A stretch of DNA of 64,000 bases from Halichondria panicea (lineage: Eukaryota > Porifera > Demospongiae > Suberitida > Halichondriidae): contig NC_087377.1 of NCBI RefSeq assembly GCF_963675165.1, positions 3,316,978 to 3,380,977 of the forward strand, given 5' to 3'. The translations under genes were made by a program, and so were the position numbers. Below, piece after piece: positions 11,315 through 24,800 of this stretch. The notes under the pieces are model-generated. The model did not search any database. It was not told the DNA's origin and saw only the letters and a program-made list of their open reading frames with translations. Each line of letters starts with the position of its first letter. The stretch's first letter is position 1.

Positions 11315-11558
11315 AGCTAGCGTTAAATAACAAAGCACTGTCACGCATTGCTATGCAAAGCCCATATAGATGTTATCTTATAATTATAATGAGCAAACTA
11401 GTTTGTTTCCCCTCAAGATTGATGTAATATTTACAGGGGGTTCATTGAAATTCTCATAATTCCCCTTTTATGTTTACCACAATTATTTGCATATAAATAG
11501 CATGCATACAGTTACTTGCTCTATTAGCTCAGGACTGCATATGCTTCTCTTGCATGCA

Positions 11559-14500
11559 ATGAAGCTTCTTATAGCTGTGGCTCTGTTGGTTGTTGGACTC
11601 TCCCCTAGCCCAGGCTTCAGTCAGTTTGGTGATGGCTCTGGACAGACCACTGAGGCACTAACTGATGCAACAACTCAGAAACCAACTGAGGCAACAACTG
11701 AATCAGATAGTAAGTCACTTACTGAAGTGCATGAGATTAATGAATTTTTATGAGCCACTTAATAATTATCTACCCCTATACTGAATTATAGTCCTAATCC
11801 CCACAAGTTGGTTGTGACGCACGCTTTGCGCTTAGCGATGATGCTCATCAAAAGCAGTATAGATATGATATATGCATGTGCATGTGGCATTTGTACAATC
11901 ACAGAAGTTAATTTGTTGATATCAGATTTCAGAGATCTATAAGCATCATCGATATAATTATTACAACCTTCTATGCAACACTGTAGAGAAATAATTTATT
12001 AGATCTATCATAGCTACTGTATAGTTGAATCACTATTCAATTGCCAATGAGAAGTTTTATCTCTGAGTTTGCATGATAATAGCTTCGCTTAAAATGATCT
12101 TGGCATCCCTCATAATTATGCCTCGATGTGCATGCGCAAGCTAGGTATACGGTAGTGTGTCTGTGTGCAGGGGCGTATAGCCAGGGGGGGTGCTAGGGGT
12201 GCTCGAGCACCCCCAACCAGCCTGAATCAAGTACAAATCACAGAGAAATGTATCTGATTATCCAGCTGAGCACCCTTTTCTTCCAAATCTTGCTGCAGTT
12301 AGCTATATAGCTGATAGGCAAGCAAAATGAGTCAGTCTCTACACTGTCAGCTAATGCAAGTAAGAGGCTTCTATAGTCATGTTTTCATTCGTTGGTTCTC
12401 GAGTTATGCTTCACCGGCCTTCGAAGAGAAAAGAAGACCTGCTACTGACTGCTTGCGCATGCGCAAAATTACTGTATTTTTTCCATAAAATTAATACTGA
12501 ATTTATATATCAGAAAAAATATCCTATACATGCACAGAGCTAGCTAGCTATAGAGACAGAGCTGTAGGTTGTATACAGCTATTTTCTTTCTGATATAGAG
12601 TCGGTAACAGTAGTATAGTAGACTTTCACCAAAGTTAGTGTTAGATGGGCGTGGCCTGTCCATTGCATTATAGGCTCTTGTCATGCAGCTTTCACTCCGT
12701 TTAGATGCCAGATGATTGTCATCCACATGCAGGCTGTGAGTCTTTTGTTAATTAACATATAGCAGGCTAAGGGTAGCTATCAAAGGAATGCTATCGGATG
12801 GGCTAGAAACCTTCAATCGAACTTTCTATCTACTTTCTATCTACTTCCTTCAATCCACTTCTGTTTGTCGTTTGTTTTACTTCCAAAGCCTCCGGGATAC
12901 CGGGGTGAGATTTAGCGCATGCGCATGCAAGCAGTCGATATCAGGCCCACTTCCTTGATGAAGTGTAGCCTGGGATCGAGGCTAGTCAAAACCTGACTAA
13001 CCTGACTGGTGGCTACGGTCCTGTATTGGTAGCTGCAAGAGTGAGAAGAGAGCTGCAAGGCTCTGCTCATACAGCCATTAATTTTAGACTTGGACTTTAG
13101 GCATAAATCGTTTTTAACAACAATCATGAGTCATCATTACCCACTCTTTAAGTTTTGGCCTGCATGCAGCAAAATCAAATAATGCAAAGATTATCGTATC
13201 AAAGCTAGTAGTAGCTTTTAGTTTATGTTATGTAGCACAGCACCTGTGGTGCTTTTAGTGCTTCACGGTCTTGCCTGGAAAATTCCAGTCAATTCGTGAT
13301 CCAACACTCGGGAAACCGCAGAACTCTTAGGGCTTGGCATGCAAGCCTAGCTTATTACATAGTGCTTAAATAAAAACAGACACAGCGTAGTCTGTAGTCT
13401 AGTGCGTGGGCTAACCACAAAGCTATACAACATAATTATGAAGTCAGGACTCAGTAGCTTCCTAAAGCCACAAAACTAACCAATTCTTAGAATGCGGATC
13501 ATGTAGAGTTGACTCATGATTCACAGTAGACTAAAACACTAAAATTACTACCCGTCTATAATAGTACATTGAGATATATAATTATAACACATCTAGCAAC
13601 ACTTTGTTCAGTTGGTACTGCTATATGAATATCTATAACTCTGTCAGTCAAATTTTGTCTGAAATGATATATGCACTGCCTGAATGTTCAGTGCTTTTTC
13701 CTTTATTAATAGGAGTTGACAACGTCCTAATCAATTACAGCTATGAAAATGTCTACATATTCATTTTCTTCGGAAATTCATTTGACAAAGACTTCTACCA
13801 GCTGTTTAATCATGATACACCGTGCTTTTTGAATCAACTTGTTTTCAGAAAAACAAACACAAATGAAATCTTCCAAACGGAATACATGGGTAGTTGCAAG
13901 TACTTCGATGGCTTTGTCATTCGGATCACTATGAATCCTAGAGATCATCTTAAGCTAATTTTGGACGAGTTTATTGACACCAACTCTACTACACCCTTGG
14001 GCTTGGAAATGTACACTGCAGATATGCTTGGAGCTCCGTTCAATCTTCGAATAGAACCAGAAAACGCCATTGAGTGTGACGTGAGATTGTCCTTGTCTTC
14101 ATATGTAGGGATTATTGACACTGATTATTGGATCGATGAGGGGATTCTTTTGATTCATATCTATTCTTTCATTGATGTTGCGACTGTCAATCCCAGCAAG
14201 CTATCGCTCTCTCGCAATAACTATCGGGATGCAAGCAACACTGTTAACATTATGGGTGGGGAAATATTGAACCGGTCGCCTGGCTTAACATCATCTGTGG
14301 CTATTAGACTGACTGCTAGTGATCAAGATCTTCTTACGAGCAAAGGAATATGCACTGGTGGTAATAAGAGTTTCAATTACGACTGTTACCTTAGCATAAA
14401 ATCGGGATTTGCTGCTGCGTATTTTGGAGCAGAGGTTTATCCTACTCGCTATAAAGGTTATACTGTCAATAACATCCAGAGAGCTCCTACAGGTGAACAG

Positions 14501-16654
14501 AATGTGTTATAATTCTCCATGCATGTTGGATATTATACAAGTGCACTTCTAACTTGATGATAACAAAAATATTTTACAGATTCTGAGCCAGTGACTATGT
14601 CTATTCAGCTGGAGTATGTCGATGGGTTGACTTTGAACTTGACGCTCGGTTTAGGTCAGCCATTCAATGTTCGCCAGTCAAATTTTGCTCTGGGCGAGAG
14701 AATTATCAGGTCAGGCAAGAGAAAATGTATAGATTAGTAATTCTTGAACATGCGTGCTTACACAACACCCCCTCCCTCCCCCTCCATCCATCCACAGTGT
14801 GACATGTACTAGCAGGGACACTAATGAACATGTGAATCCCATGCTGGAGATTGACAATGGTGCAGTGCCTATTCCATCTAGCTACATCCAGAATAATTGG
14901 CCCAGCTCTACCACCTTGAATGCACCCAGGGGGCTAGTTGAGTCTGGTTTGCAAGGTTACTACACGTGCAGGACAGAGGGAGATACATTCCTCAGCCCTC
15001 ACATTCTGCATTCCAGTAAGTACTGTAGAGTATTATAGACGCCAGAACAATTTTGAGTGAACAAATAGAAAGGATCGAGAAAATCATGTTAGCTTTAGAT
15101 AGCAACAATTATAACTTAATTGGATTGGTTCACTGAGAGCTAATAACTGTTCACTCTAGGTACTAGGAGCCTTTTTTTTTACGATAATTTATAATTATAG
15201 CACGTATATACAGAGCATTGTATGTATAATTATATATGTACTCATAAATTATGTACAAAGTATAGCAACTCAAGTTGGGCTTATTTGTTTGACAACATCT
15301 GTTGAAATGTGCTGTAGAATCTGCATGCATGCACTGTACTTTTTTCCTGTTGACTCCGAGTCAGTTACATTGTGTTTTGGTTTCTCTCCATTCAGATTAT
15401 TTTTACATCTTTTTCTACCAAGGATCCTCTGCTACAGCTGATGTGCATGAAGACATTGTACTCCGCTTTGCACATGACGACTTGTATGACAGTCAGTTTG
15501 CAAATTTTGGCAATCGGTTCTATGTTCTTAATGCTGCTGACAGATATAACGAGGTACCTTTTGATTATCATTTTGAAATAAACACACCATTTCCGTACCA
15601 TGCTGAGCTGCACATCAACAGGACACAGTTTGACTATGAGGGAGAGTACTTCATCGCATACGATTATTATTCTTTAGGTCCACATTTTATTATTGATGTC
15701 AACGGTAAGTTTTGTATGGCTCTAGCAAATCAGATTAGATGTATCATAACCATGCATGTAATCTTCCTGTATCTCGGTTTCTTACATATATATACACTAC
15801 TGTTCCAAAGAAGCTTCCTAGCATAACACTCTATGACGGAAGCAAAACATGCCTTGAGGCATTATATAAGCACTACTGGGCTTGTGGCATTTTTATGTTG
15901 TGTATTAATTAAACGTATATAACTAAATTGGAATGAACTTTGCTTGTGTATTTTCCCGACAGAACCTGAACTCACTCTCTACCCACCGGTCCTGACTGTG
16001 CTCAGCTCTGGCACTCCCGATACAACCGCCTCTCTCACTTGTACCTCTGACAATACAAATGTTCCTGTGCTGTTCTCTGGAAACTACAGTTTAATGGGCA
16101 TCACATCTACCTACCTGGATGACACCAACAGCTCTGTGAGATTGGATTTTGATCTGGACAAAGACTTGATTGGCATGCTAGAGGGGATGGAGTTCACCTG
16201 TGAGGCCAGGGACCCAGATGACTTTAATTCAACTGTATCAACTTCCAGCTCTACCTTCCGGGAAGTGTCAGGTAATGGAAAATATCAGGAGGTTAATATT
16301 ACAGTCCATTCATTATTATTGCAGCACCATTGTCTCTCTTTGCCATTGAACCTGACAGTGATCGCAAGCAACTTATGGATGGTGCGATGATCAATACAGC
16401 CAGCTCGTTTGAATGTCTGTGGCATATCAATCCTACACGAACGGATATCAAGTCCATCCCTGGGACATTGCTCTGGAGAACCAACCACTTGGAGACAAAA
16501 GTAGAAATGGAGTTCACTTCAGACGCTAGTGGTAAAGATTTTATAGTCACTACACTCGAGAATGGTATCACTCTGAATATTCTCGGTGATTTCCTTGGAA
16601 GTGTTTCGTGTATCTATGGCGATGACAGTGTAAATATCAACGTTGCCACTAAAG
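11559..16654 (+). CDS. Copy A: secreted-type Ig-like surface protein, truncated paralogue of copy B
   Basis: Exons by splice sites and phase: 11559-11709, 13713-14492, 14580-14709, 14798-15015, 15396-15704, 15963-16271 and 16325-16654. Exon 1 gives a signal peptide ([13 protein letters not shown]) and a Thr-rich stretch. Exons 2-3 give a ~300-residue beta-rich domain of unknown family; its [14 protein letters not shown] stretch resembles a repeated motif I recall from large eukaryotic surface proteins. Exons 4, 6 and 7 are Ig-like with paired cysteines (SVTCTS..YYTC, SLTCTS..FTCEA, FECLW..VSCIY); exon 5 is Ig-like without cysteines. All sites match copy B almost base for base. After exon 7 (donor AAAGGTAAGTG) no NIDO, VWD, EGF or membrane exon follows before copy B begins, so the 3' end is missing, replaced or read through. 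Function unknown; adhesion or recognition is an inference. Confidence 0.75.
12113..13270. mobile_element. Interspersed repeat 'M1' broken by a hAT-like insertion, in copy A intron 1
   Basis: The left end (ttatgcctcgatgtgcatg..cgaggtatacggtagtgtg type) stops at 12169, where a hAT-like end CAGGGGCGTATAGCCAGG begins. M1 resumes near 12340 and its distal part (ggtagctgcaagagtgagaag .. tagcacagcacctgtggtgc) appears at 13027-13260. The hAT-like piece lacks a recognisable right end. Sequence between 12420 and 13020 includes a TAGCC..GAGGCTA remnant near 12966-12985. Confidence 0.6.
13275..13530. repeat. Conserved intron-1 block shared by copies A and B
   Basis: This non-coding block is nearly the same as 27345-27597 in copy B intron 1; shared strings include 'gatccaacactcgggaaa' and 'gtgcgtgggctaaccacaaa'. 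It belongs to the ancient duplicated gene unit, not to a dispersed repeat. It may simply reflect recent duplication, or it may hold intronic regulatory sequence. Confidence 0.6.
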
Positions 16655-16912
16655 GTAAGTGTGTAGATACTCTATTATACATACACCTATAACCTCATAC
16701 AGTGAGTGACCTTTACCACTAACTACGTACGACCACAATTATACACTTGGGCAGTTCAGGTCCTATAAAAGGGTGCCCAGACATGTATGCAAGTGGGTAC
16801 TCAATGTCAAAAACATAGCACAAGAGCTTCATAAAATGAATCTATACTATTTCTCTACGATGAGGATCGAAGTATATAGTTCATTGATCCATGCCAGATT
16901 CAATAATTATAT

Positions 16913-17128
16913 TACCGTATATAGCTAAAAATTTCTGCGGCCCAAAATTCTGCGAATAGCTGTAAAAAAGACATTCTGCGGATGATATTTCTGCGAATTA
17001 AACTTTCAACTGTTAAATTAGGCGTGGTTAATAAGCATTTGCGGATAATAATTATTTCTGCGTTTACTCATTTATTCGGAGAATTCGCAGAATTTTTGGG
17101 CCGCAGAAATTTCTAGCTGTATACGGTA
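16913..17128. mobile_element. TACCGTATA inverted-repeat MITE
   Basis: Left end TACCGTATATAGCTAAAAAT and right end TTTCTAGCTGTATACGGTA are inverted repeats. The next ~30 bases of each arm also pair (TTCTGCGGCCCAAAATTCTG). It lies just beyond the last recognisable exon of copy A. Confidence 0.8.
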
Positions 17129-17488
17129 ATAATGAAGGGTGTGTATAGCATTTTTTATACCTTGAACGAGCGTCATTCACCTGCATGTATAAATGATGGG
17201 TACAGGAGTTTTTAGAGTTCACAAAAACAAAAGGCAGAGTATAAGTGAGTAGGAGATTATTTTCATAACAAATAAGCCGAACGTCTAACACTTTACTAAT
17301 AATTATAGCAACTGTGTTGTTAACAGTACATGTGCATATGCTATATATTGTGTATGCTGACAGGGTTACTCTCGTTATAAAAATTATATACCCCCCCCAC
17401 ACAGGATGAATTCAAGGGCAACAGAAGAATTAATTATGTAACAGTAAACTCGTATAATTTCAATTTAGCTGCTTATAGATTATTCTAT

Positions 17489-17677
17489 ATGCATTATTAT
17501 ACGTTGAGCTTGACAATTAAGATCGTTTGTACTGCATCCTTCTTCTTCTTGTCAAAAATGAGAATTATAAGTATGTTCAGAACTGATAAAGGGTATAGAT
17601 GTATAATGTGTTGTATTATGATGATTGCTGTCATAACTTGTATTACCATTGGGTTGTACGTGGGATTGCATTTGTGA
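17489..17677 (+). CDS. Small frame with a hydrophobic Cys-rich C-terminus (doubtful)
   Basis: A 62-codon frame ends in a likely membrane helix (residues about 40-60, CIMCCIMMIAVITCITIG). It sits 0.8 kb after copy A exon 7 and could be a replaced anchor exon. However, no upstream acceptor gives the phase-1 entry that exon 7 requires, so chance is equally likely. The rest of 16655-18890 holds the MITE at 16913-17128 and AT-rich DNA homologous to the region upstream of copy A. Confidence 0.15.
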   Translation: MHYYTLSLTIKIVCTASFFFLSKMRIISMFRTDKGYRCIMCCIMMIAVITCITIGLYVGLHL

Positions 17678-18890
17678 CCAAACAGTTGCTGAATAATCTT
17701 CGACCAGCTCCTGTAACTTAACATTGTGTTTTCCCTCTTCACATGCATACTCAACAATATCTTTGGTTCGAATTTATTCCAACTTTCCTCAAGGTAGAAT
17801 CTATAGGTTCTCTTTTCCCGTAATTTCAGAAAATTACTATATAGCTGCTTGAACAAAGCTATAAATAATTATACTGTTAATGCAATAATAGTGAACTTAC
17901 CTCAGTCAGTGGGTAAGTACATCTATATATTGAGGGGCGATCCTCTAGCTTGTAAGATCCCAGCTTAGACATAACACTCCCTTAAGTATACGCTTTGTTT
18001 TGGACCATTCCTTTTGAAAAGCAGTGGTTTTGTCTTTGGACAGATGTTGAATCTAAAGATTTGCTTGCTCCATGCTTGGGTATAATAGCTCAAATACTAG
18101 CCTGAGTCTACAGTGCTTGATTTGTGACGCATATTCTTTAGAATAACTCGACTCCATGAACTGAACCCTGCATGAAAAGAGTACATAATTTACTTCTAGT
18201 GCCTTTTTTATATATTGATGCGATAATTAACAACATCAACTTGCATTGTCGTTGGAAAAATGCAGTATAGATAGCTTACACCAATAATTGGAAGTGATGA
18301 GACATGTATGTTGATCTGCTGATGTATATAAAAATTATACATAATTATGTGCGAAACCATACTGACAGGAAAGTGTCCCTAAAGCTCAAATCTACTGACG
18401 GACATTCACAAGTCCCCACAGAGCTCAACAAGAGTTATTACAATTCTCCAACGTCCCATAGTAGCGAGTGAGTACAGAGACTTATACGTATACAGTCTAT
18501 CTGCACGACAATTGTTTTGCAGCAACTTTTTAGCCGAGTTTTTGCATTTATATCGGATGGGTGAACAACTAGCTATTAACTTTTTCGACCTATAATTATA
18601 GCGCTCCATTAGAGAAAGATTAGTCTAGTGACGAGGCTAAGCTATATCATCAAGAAATGAAGCACTGCATGTCACACATTGCTTATACATGTATTAAAGC
18701 CCATTAATTATCTATAACAGATAAATGGTTTTATAATGAGCAAACTATCTAGTTGCTTTCCCTCAAGATTGCTGCAAAGGGGGTTCATTGAAATTCTCAT
18801 AATACCCCCTTTGTATATAGATCTACTCCCACGTTTACCACAGGTACTTAACAGCTCTATTAACTCAGACGTATGTTTCTCTTGCATGCA

Positions 18891-21800
18891 ATGAAGCTTC
18901 TTATAGCTGTGGCTCTGTTGGTTGTTGGACTCTCTCCTTGCCCAGGCTTCAGTCAGACCAGTGAGGGCTCTGGACAGACCACTGAGGTAACAACTGAGGC
19001 ACTAACTGAGGCACCAACTGGTGCAACAACTGATGGTAAGTCACTTACTGAAGTGCATGCATGAGATTAATGAAGACTACCTAAAAATGTATAACGCTTA
19101 TGGCAATCATGCATTGCTCATCAAAAGCAGTATATCTGGTATTATTTTGTGTAATCATGGAAATTTGTTGACATCAGATTTCAGAGATTTACAAGGACCA
19201 TATCTATGGGGTGCCGTTTGTCTCAAAACTAATAAACAGTCAATGTTTACCAAAGAGGTCGATGTTTACCAAGGAGGTCGATGTTTAGCAACCAAGTTGA
19301 TGTTTAGCAACCAGGTCGATGTTTAGCAAAGCTACCAGATCACACAATGTGCAGATATTAGGGCGTGGTTTCTTGTGATACGCCTTAATTAGAATTGTGC
19401 TAGAGATGAATGCCGCCCCTACTGCCTAATTATTGCCAGTGCTATTTTCATCTTCAGAATCTACTATATAAGTAAACCGCTGTTTGTAACAGCAGTAGTA
19501 AGTAAGAGCAATGGCTATAACATCTTGCAACTAGCTAGCACATTAAGTATCACAAGAAACCACGCCCTAATATCTGCATTTTGTGTGACATTGCCAGCAA
19601 TTGCCATTGTATTTTGGACACTATTGTTCTAGCATCCTGTCTAAATATTTGTTCTATTTATATGAAAATTCAAATATTACTCAATCATTTTAACTACTGC
19701 GGAAATAAATGCTACTATAGACTATTGTAGTGCGTGCGCAAGATCTTCGCTGAACTAGCTACGTTCACTGCACTGGTGCTGGTGAGTAATATTATTGTTT
19801 ACCTGTTGGTTGAGCTCATGTAGACTTCTGTGGTAGATTCTATCCTGTGGCAGATCTCTCTAGTCACTGTTACAGGCCGGTACAAGTAATAACAAAATAC
19901 TGAGCATGCAGTACTGCCAGCTCAGTATTTTGTTATTACTTTTACCGGCCTGTAACAGTGACTAGAGAGATCTACCACAGTAAATAATTATATAGAACAG
20001 TACAGTATAGTAGTGAGTTCTTAGTCATATTCTTCTCAGTCCTGTTCTAGTTACAACACTTTTACTAAATTAAATTTAACTTTCTTTCTTGGCTCTTTGT
20101 TGTCCGCTTCTTTTGTGCTTTCTTCTTTTGTATTTTTGGCTCTAAATCCTAGCAACGTGTAGTCTGGGTTTAAAACTTCTGACACCTGGACATCGTATGT
20201 TTGGCTGAGCCTCACAACTTTCTTTAAATAGTTCTGGGCCTTTTTCTGAGACCCCATCGGAAAATAATGTGTTCCAGTATCATCTGCTGTTGTAAAATAA
20301 AATTGTTTTCCCTCAGTTCCAATCTTTACTAGCGACCCAATAGGAAAGGAGTTCCTGTGGTGTCTGATCTCTCGTAAGTCGGAGTCGATGTAGTACGGGT
20401 ACGGGTGGAAGTGGCAGCAATTTCCCATCTCAATTCTTTCTCTGTTCTTTTTTGTATAGTAATTTACTGATTCACATGACAGTAATAGCATGCAATCAAT
20501 GGTAGTAAAGTGTGTCAAATGAATAGAGATAAAATCTTTATGGTCACTAATTATTAATCTTCCAGCAGACCTGTTCATGCAGATCGACCTGTTATGGACT
20601 CGTCAAAGAGGCAACGACCTGAGAAAGGATACTATTCCTACCTCCATAATATAAGCTCGGCTGACATGGACTTATCTAGCATGCGGGAAGCACGAGATGT
20701 GAGAACCACTCTGAGCTGTAAGTCTGATGACAGTCTGCCAGAAGGGGTCTTCCTTGTTGAGAGGATAATTCATCATCGACTAACTAAGGTACGTAACATT
20801 TTATGATATATAGCCCTATACGATTGATTCTATTTCTAGGGGAAAACGGAGTATTTGGTAAAGTGGGCTGGTTACTCATTGGAACAGTCTTCATGGGTCG
20901 CTAAGGAAGATGTGACTGTCTCTACTATCCAGTAAGATTATTAAGTATGGCATGGCAGTGCACTGTGTATTACTATATATCTGCACATTTCCCCCCTTTC
21001 AGATCATACAATACACCACAAGCACCACATACCGAGCTTATAAGCGACGCAACAAGAAGATTTGTTCTGTCCATTCAATGTAGTTTAAATTTAGGTACTG
21101 TAAAATCCTGTAATTTAACTATAGATTTCCGGCTAGATGTATTTCGTTACCTATTTAAAGATCGAGGAACCCAAATGACCCGCGGAAAGCTCCAACTTCA
21201 ACAAACTGATTTTAACGATGAATATTTTATAGGTAGTTGGTATATTTTGTATGATAGATATGGCAATGGCTGCACAGTAGATTTTCCTATTGTAGTATGT
21301 CCTAGAATTAAGTATGGACCGAAAACATATAGAAATAGCAATGGTGAAATGTTAGAGTCACCTAGACTACTATCTGAAATTGTATGTGTAAATCTGGTGA
21401 AAAAACGTTGTTGATCATTTTTAATTGTTAATTGTTAATGCATGCATGGCCCAACCTGAGCAGCCAATACGCACTATGTGACTCATAACTAACTGCTTCA
21501 GGCCAATTCTCTACCATAATGCTTTTAATGACTCTCAAACAAATGGCTGGGTCAACACGCATCCCGACTTACAGCTAACCTTGTCAGCCTTCCATTAGAG
21601 AGCACGGATTTGCCTACAATTATACATAGACTATGTCATAGTTAAAGCTAGCACCAGATTTAAACATGAACGAATGAATGTAAGACATAATTAGTCACAT
21701 AGTCATTCAACATTAAGAGAAATGGTTTCTAAGCTAGGACGGTCATGAGCATGATAAGAAAGACATTCCTTAATTACATGGGCAAGTTCAGTTGACTTAA

Positions 21801-24800
21801 TTACAATGGAGTTCATCTTCTTCATTATTCTACCTAATGAGTATATATCGCTCTGTGTGCTCTGTAAAACAAGCCCATCACGGAGGTCTGGAGCTACTTG
21901 AGTGTGTTCTTTTATGTAAATAACTTTCTGTTCCTCGGTCAGGCAGTACTTCTTAGCATGCTTTTCTTTACATGCCTTTCCAAAATCCACAATACATGGC
22001 CGGATACATTCTAACAAAGTAGTCCCTAATACTACGTTGTCTACTTTAAGATCATTGTGAAGAATACTCAGCTTGTGCATGTATGATAGACCATCACAAA
22101 TTTGGATCAGTATTTGCATCCATGTCTTAGGGTTTAATTTAATTTCGTTAGTCGAATACAAGGCAGAATATAATGAAACTTGTTGCTGCTTCACGCTTAC
22201 ATTAGACATTACTAAAGCTCTCCTGGTGGAACAAATACCAAAACAGTGTGGTATATAAGGGCTGGAATTTAATGTAAGTAATATACTGGCTTCATGCCTA
22301 ATCGATTCGATTGAGGAGTCGGAAGTAAATGTTTTGACACAGACGTCAAAACACTCTTTAAAAATCATACGAGAGCATGTTCCAAACCGACCATTTCCTA
22401 TATGAACATCACCACCCCCATCTGCTAAACATTTCTCACTTATCTCTGGAACTACAGTAACTCCTCGCATAATATCAGCATTCGTACACATTCTTGGAGT
22501 TGCCTTGGGTAGACTGATTGCACTCGTCTTCATGGCTGCTGTTAGTAACTTTAGTGGTCGTTGGTGACTGCAGGATGTTCCCAGAGTTCCTGTCCGTAAT
22601 TGCTTAGCTCGATACACGTTGAGTTCCCTGTATGAACAATATTATTTACTGGCTGTTAATCAGCAACTTACAGTTTATAATCTATTGCCTTCTTCTTCCA
22701 ATTCTGAACATTTTTCTCGGCACATTCAAGGCTCTTCTTCTCCATACACAGCTGCTTGCCAATTTTGTCAACTCTAGCTTTTCGATTGAGCCTCTTGAGC
22801 TTGGATCTTGAGAATGTCTCTTTCTGCTGGTCAGCCATTTTGTAATAAGTCTAAGAGAACCAGAGGTCGCAAAATACCCGCCATAATGCATCTGAGAAGT
22901 GTTATCATGCTATTGAATGAGTACTGTGGTTAATTTAGTGGGTGATAACACCCGCAGCCTATTCACCCACCCACTCATATTGACATGGCTAATTAATTTT
23001 GTTACATAACAGCTCAAGGGACCTTTTGTTCCATTATCCCGGGCCTCCTAGCTATGGCAGTAAACAAGCAGTCCAGAAGAGCAGAGAGCCTGTCCATCAC
23101 CATCTCAAATTCAGCAAAGAAGTACTCTGACTTCAGCCACACAGAACCACAAGTACAGCCAAACTTCTCTCTCTCTATTCCTATCGAGTTGCTGCATCAT
23201 TGGTACATGAACAAGAAGGCAGAAGAGACATTCATTAGCTTAGTTAATAGCATGGTAACAATAGTTAAACTAGCACAAAGCAATCGTCTGGAGAAAAGGC
23301 TTGCAGAACAAGCTAGCAAGGTAGCAAGAAGGATACGGGGGCTAAAAGGAAGAAGGAGGTATGCCGTACTTGCTGGAGAATACAACCTCTTCGTGCTTGA
23401 TGGAGAAGCAGAATCGTATTCTGAAATTGAGCAGCAACTATCCACTGAATCTCCACAGCCAACAACAATCCCCGAAACAAGTAGACCTACCACAGCACAC
23501 ATCAACAAAGGCAAAAAAGTTCACGAGGTATCACCACGACAGGTAAAACGAAAGCTAGCACACTGTAAGAGCTCTGCAGAGCAAGCGCTTTGGTTTTGTG
23601 AATCATTCGGTCTTCAGCCAGAATCTTTAGAGCTACGCAAACAGACAGGATCTCCCATCAAATTCAATTTTTTATCTAGCCCATCTCACAAGCCACAACA
23701 TCAAACGCCAGCTCTTTCACCAAACGATTCTGCGAGGGTACAGCAAGCTCTTTATGTACTTGACAGGTTTGCTGTGAGTGATGAAGCTTATCATGAATTG
23801 AGCGTCGCATCTGATTTACCACCACTGTACCGAATCAAGGATGCTCGCCTCTCAATTAACAACTCTCTCGACATCCGACATCTCGAAGGTCCTTATCCTG
23901 GTGCTTATAGACCACCGAAAGCTGCAATCCAGGAAGAGCTAGCTAAGATCGTAAGTAAAGAAGAAATTATACACTATTATTATGGATTATTATTTTAGGT
24001 TCATTCAGGGAAAGCTATCACCCAACCAGTAAAAGTAAAACTCAGTGGTGACGGAGCCAGATTCACAAGATCATCCAATATCATACTTCTCTCATTTGCA
24101 TTTCCAGAAATTCAAGACAATGTTTTATCAGGCATGGGTAAGCTTAACAATAAAAATATTAAACGAGAAAGTGGTGAAAATATTTTTATATTGACATTCA
24201 TACAGGCAATCATACTTTTGCTGGCCTAAAAGCCGAAGAGTCGTATGAAACAATTAGTTCAGGACTATCTGAGGTATTGAAGGAGTTGAACGACATCATT
24301 TCACACCCACTACTCACTGTTGATGAAACAGAGTACCGCCTTGAGTTTTTCCTGGGTAGTGATTACAAGGTGAGAATGTATAGTTAATTACTGACTATAA
24401 AAATTGCATTATTAGTTTCTTTTACTGAGTATGGGCCTCAACAAAGCAACCTCTATGTACGCTTGTGTCTGGTGTACCATTAAGAAGGATGAAAGGTATA
24501 TCTATAATTATTATGCTTAAACCTAGCTTCCCCATTTGCCGCTATATAGGTGGGATATGTCAAAGGATAGGGCTGACTACACCGTAACAAATGCAAGAAC
24601 ATTGAGTTCCCTACAAGCAAAAGGCGCACTTCCCAGCAGTAAACCAGCAAGTGTACGACTAGGATCAATTACAACACCACTACTGAACATAGAGCCAGAC
24701 CATATAATACCCGATGAGCTACACCTACTCCTACGTATAGCTGACGTTTTAACAAGAAATCTCATTCTAGAGATAGTGGCATCTGCTAAACAAGACAGAC

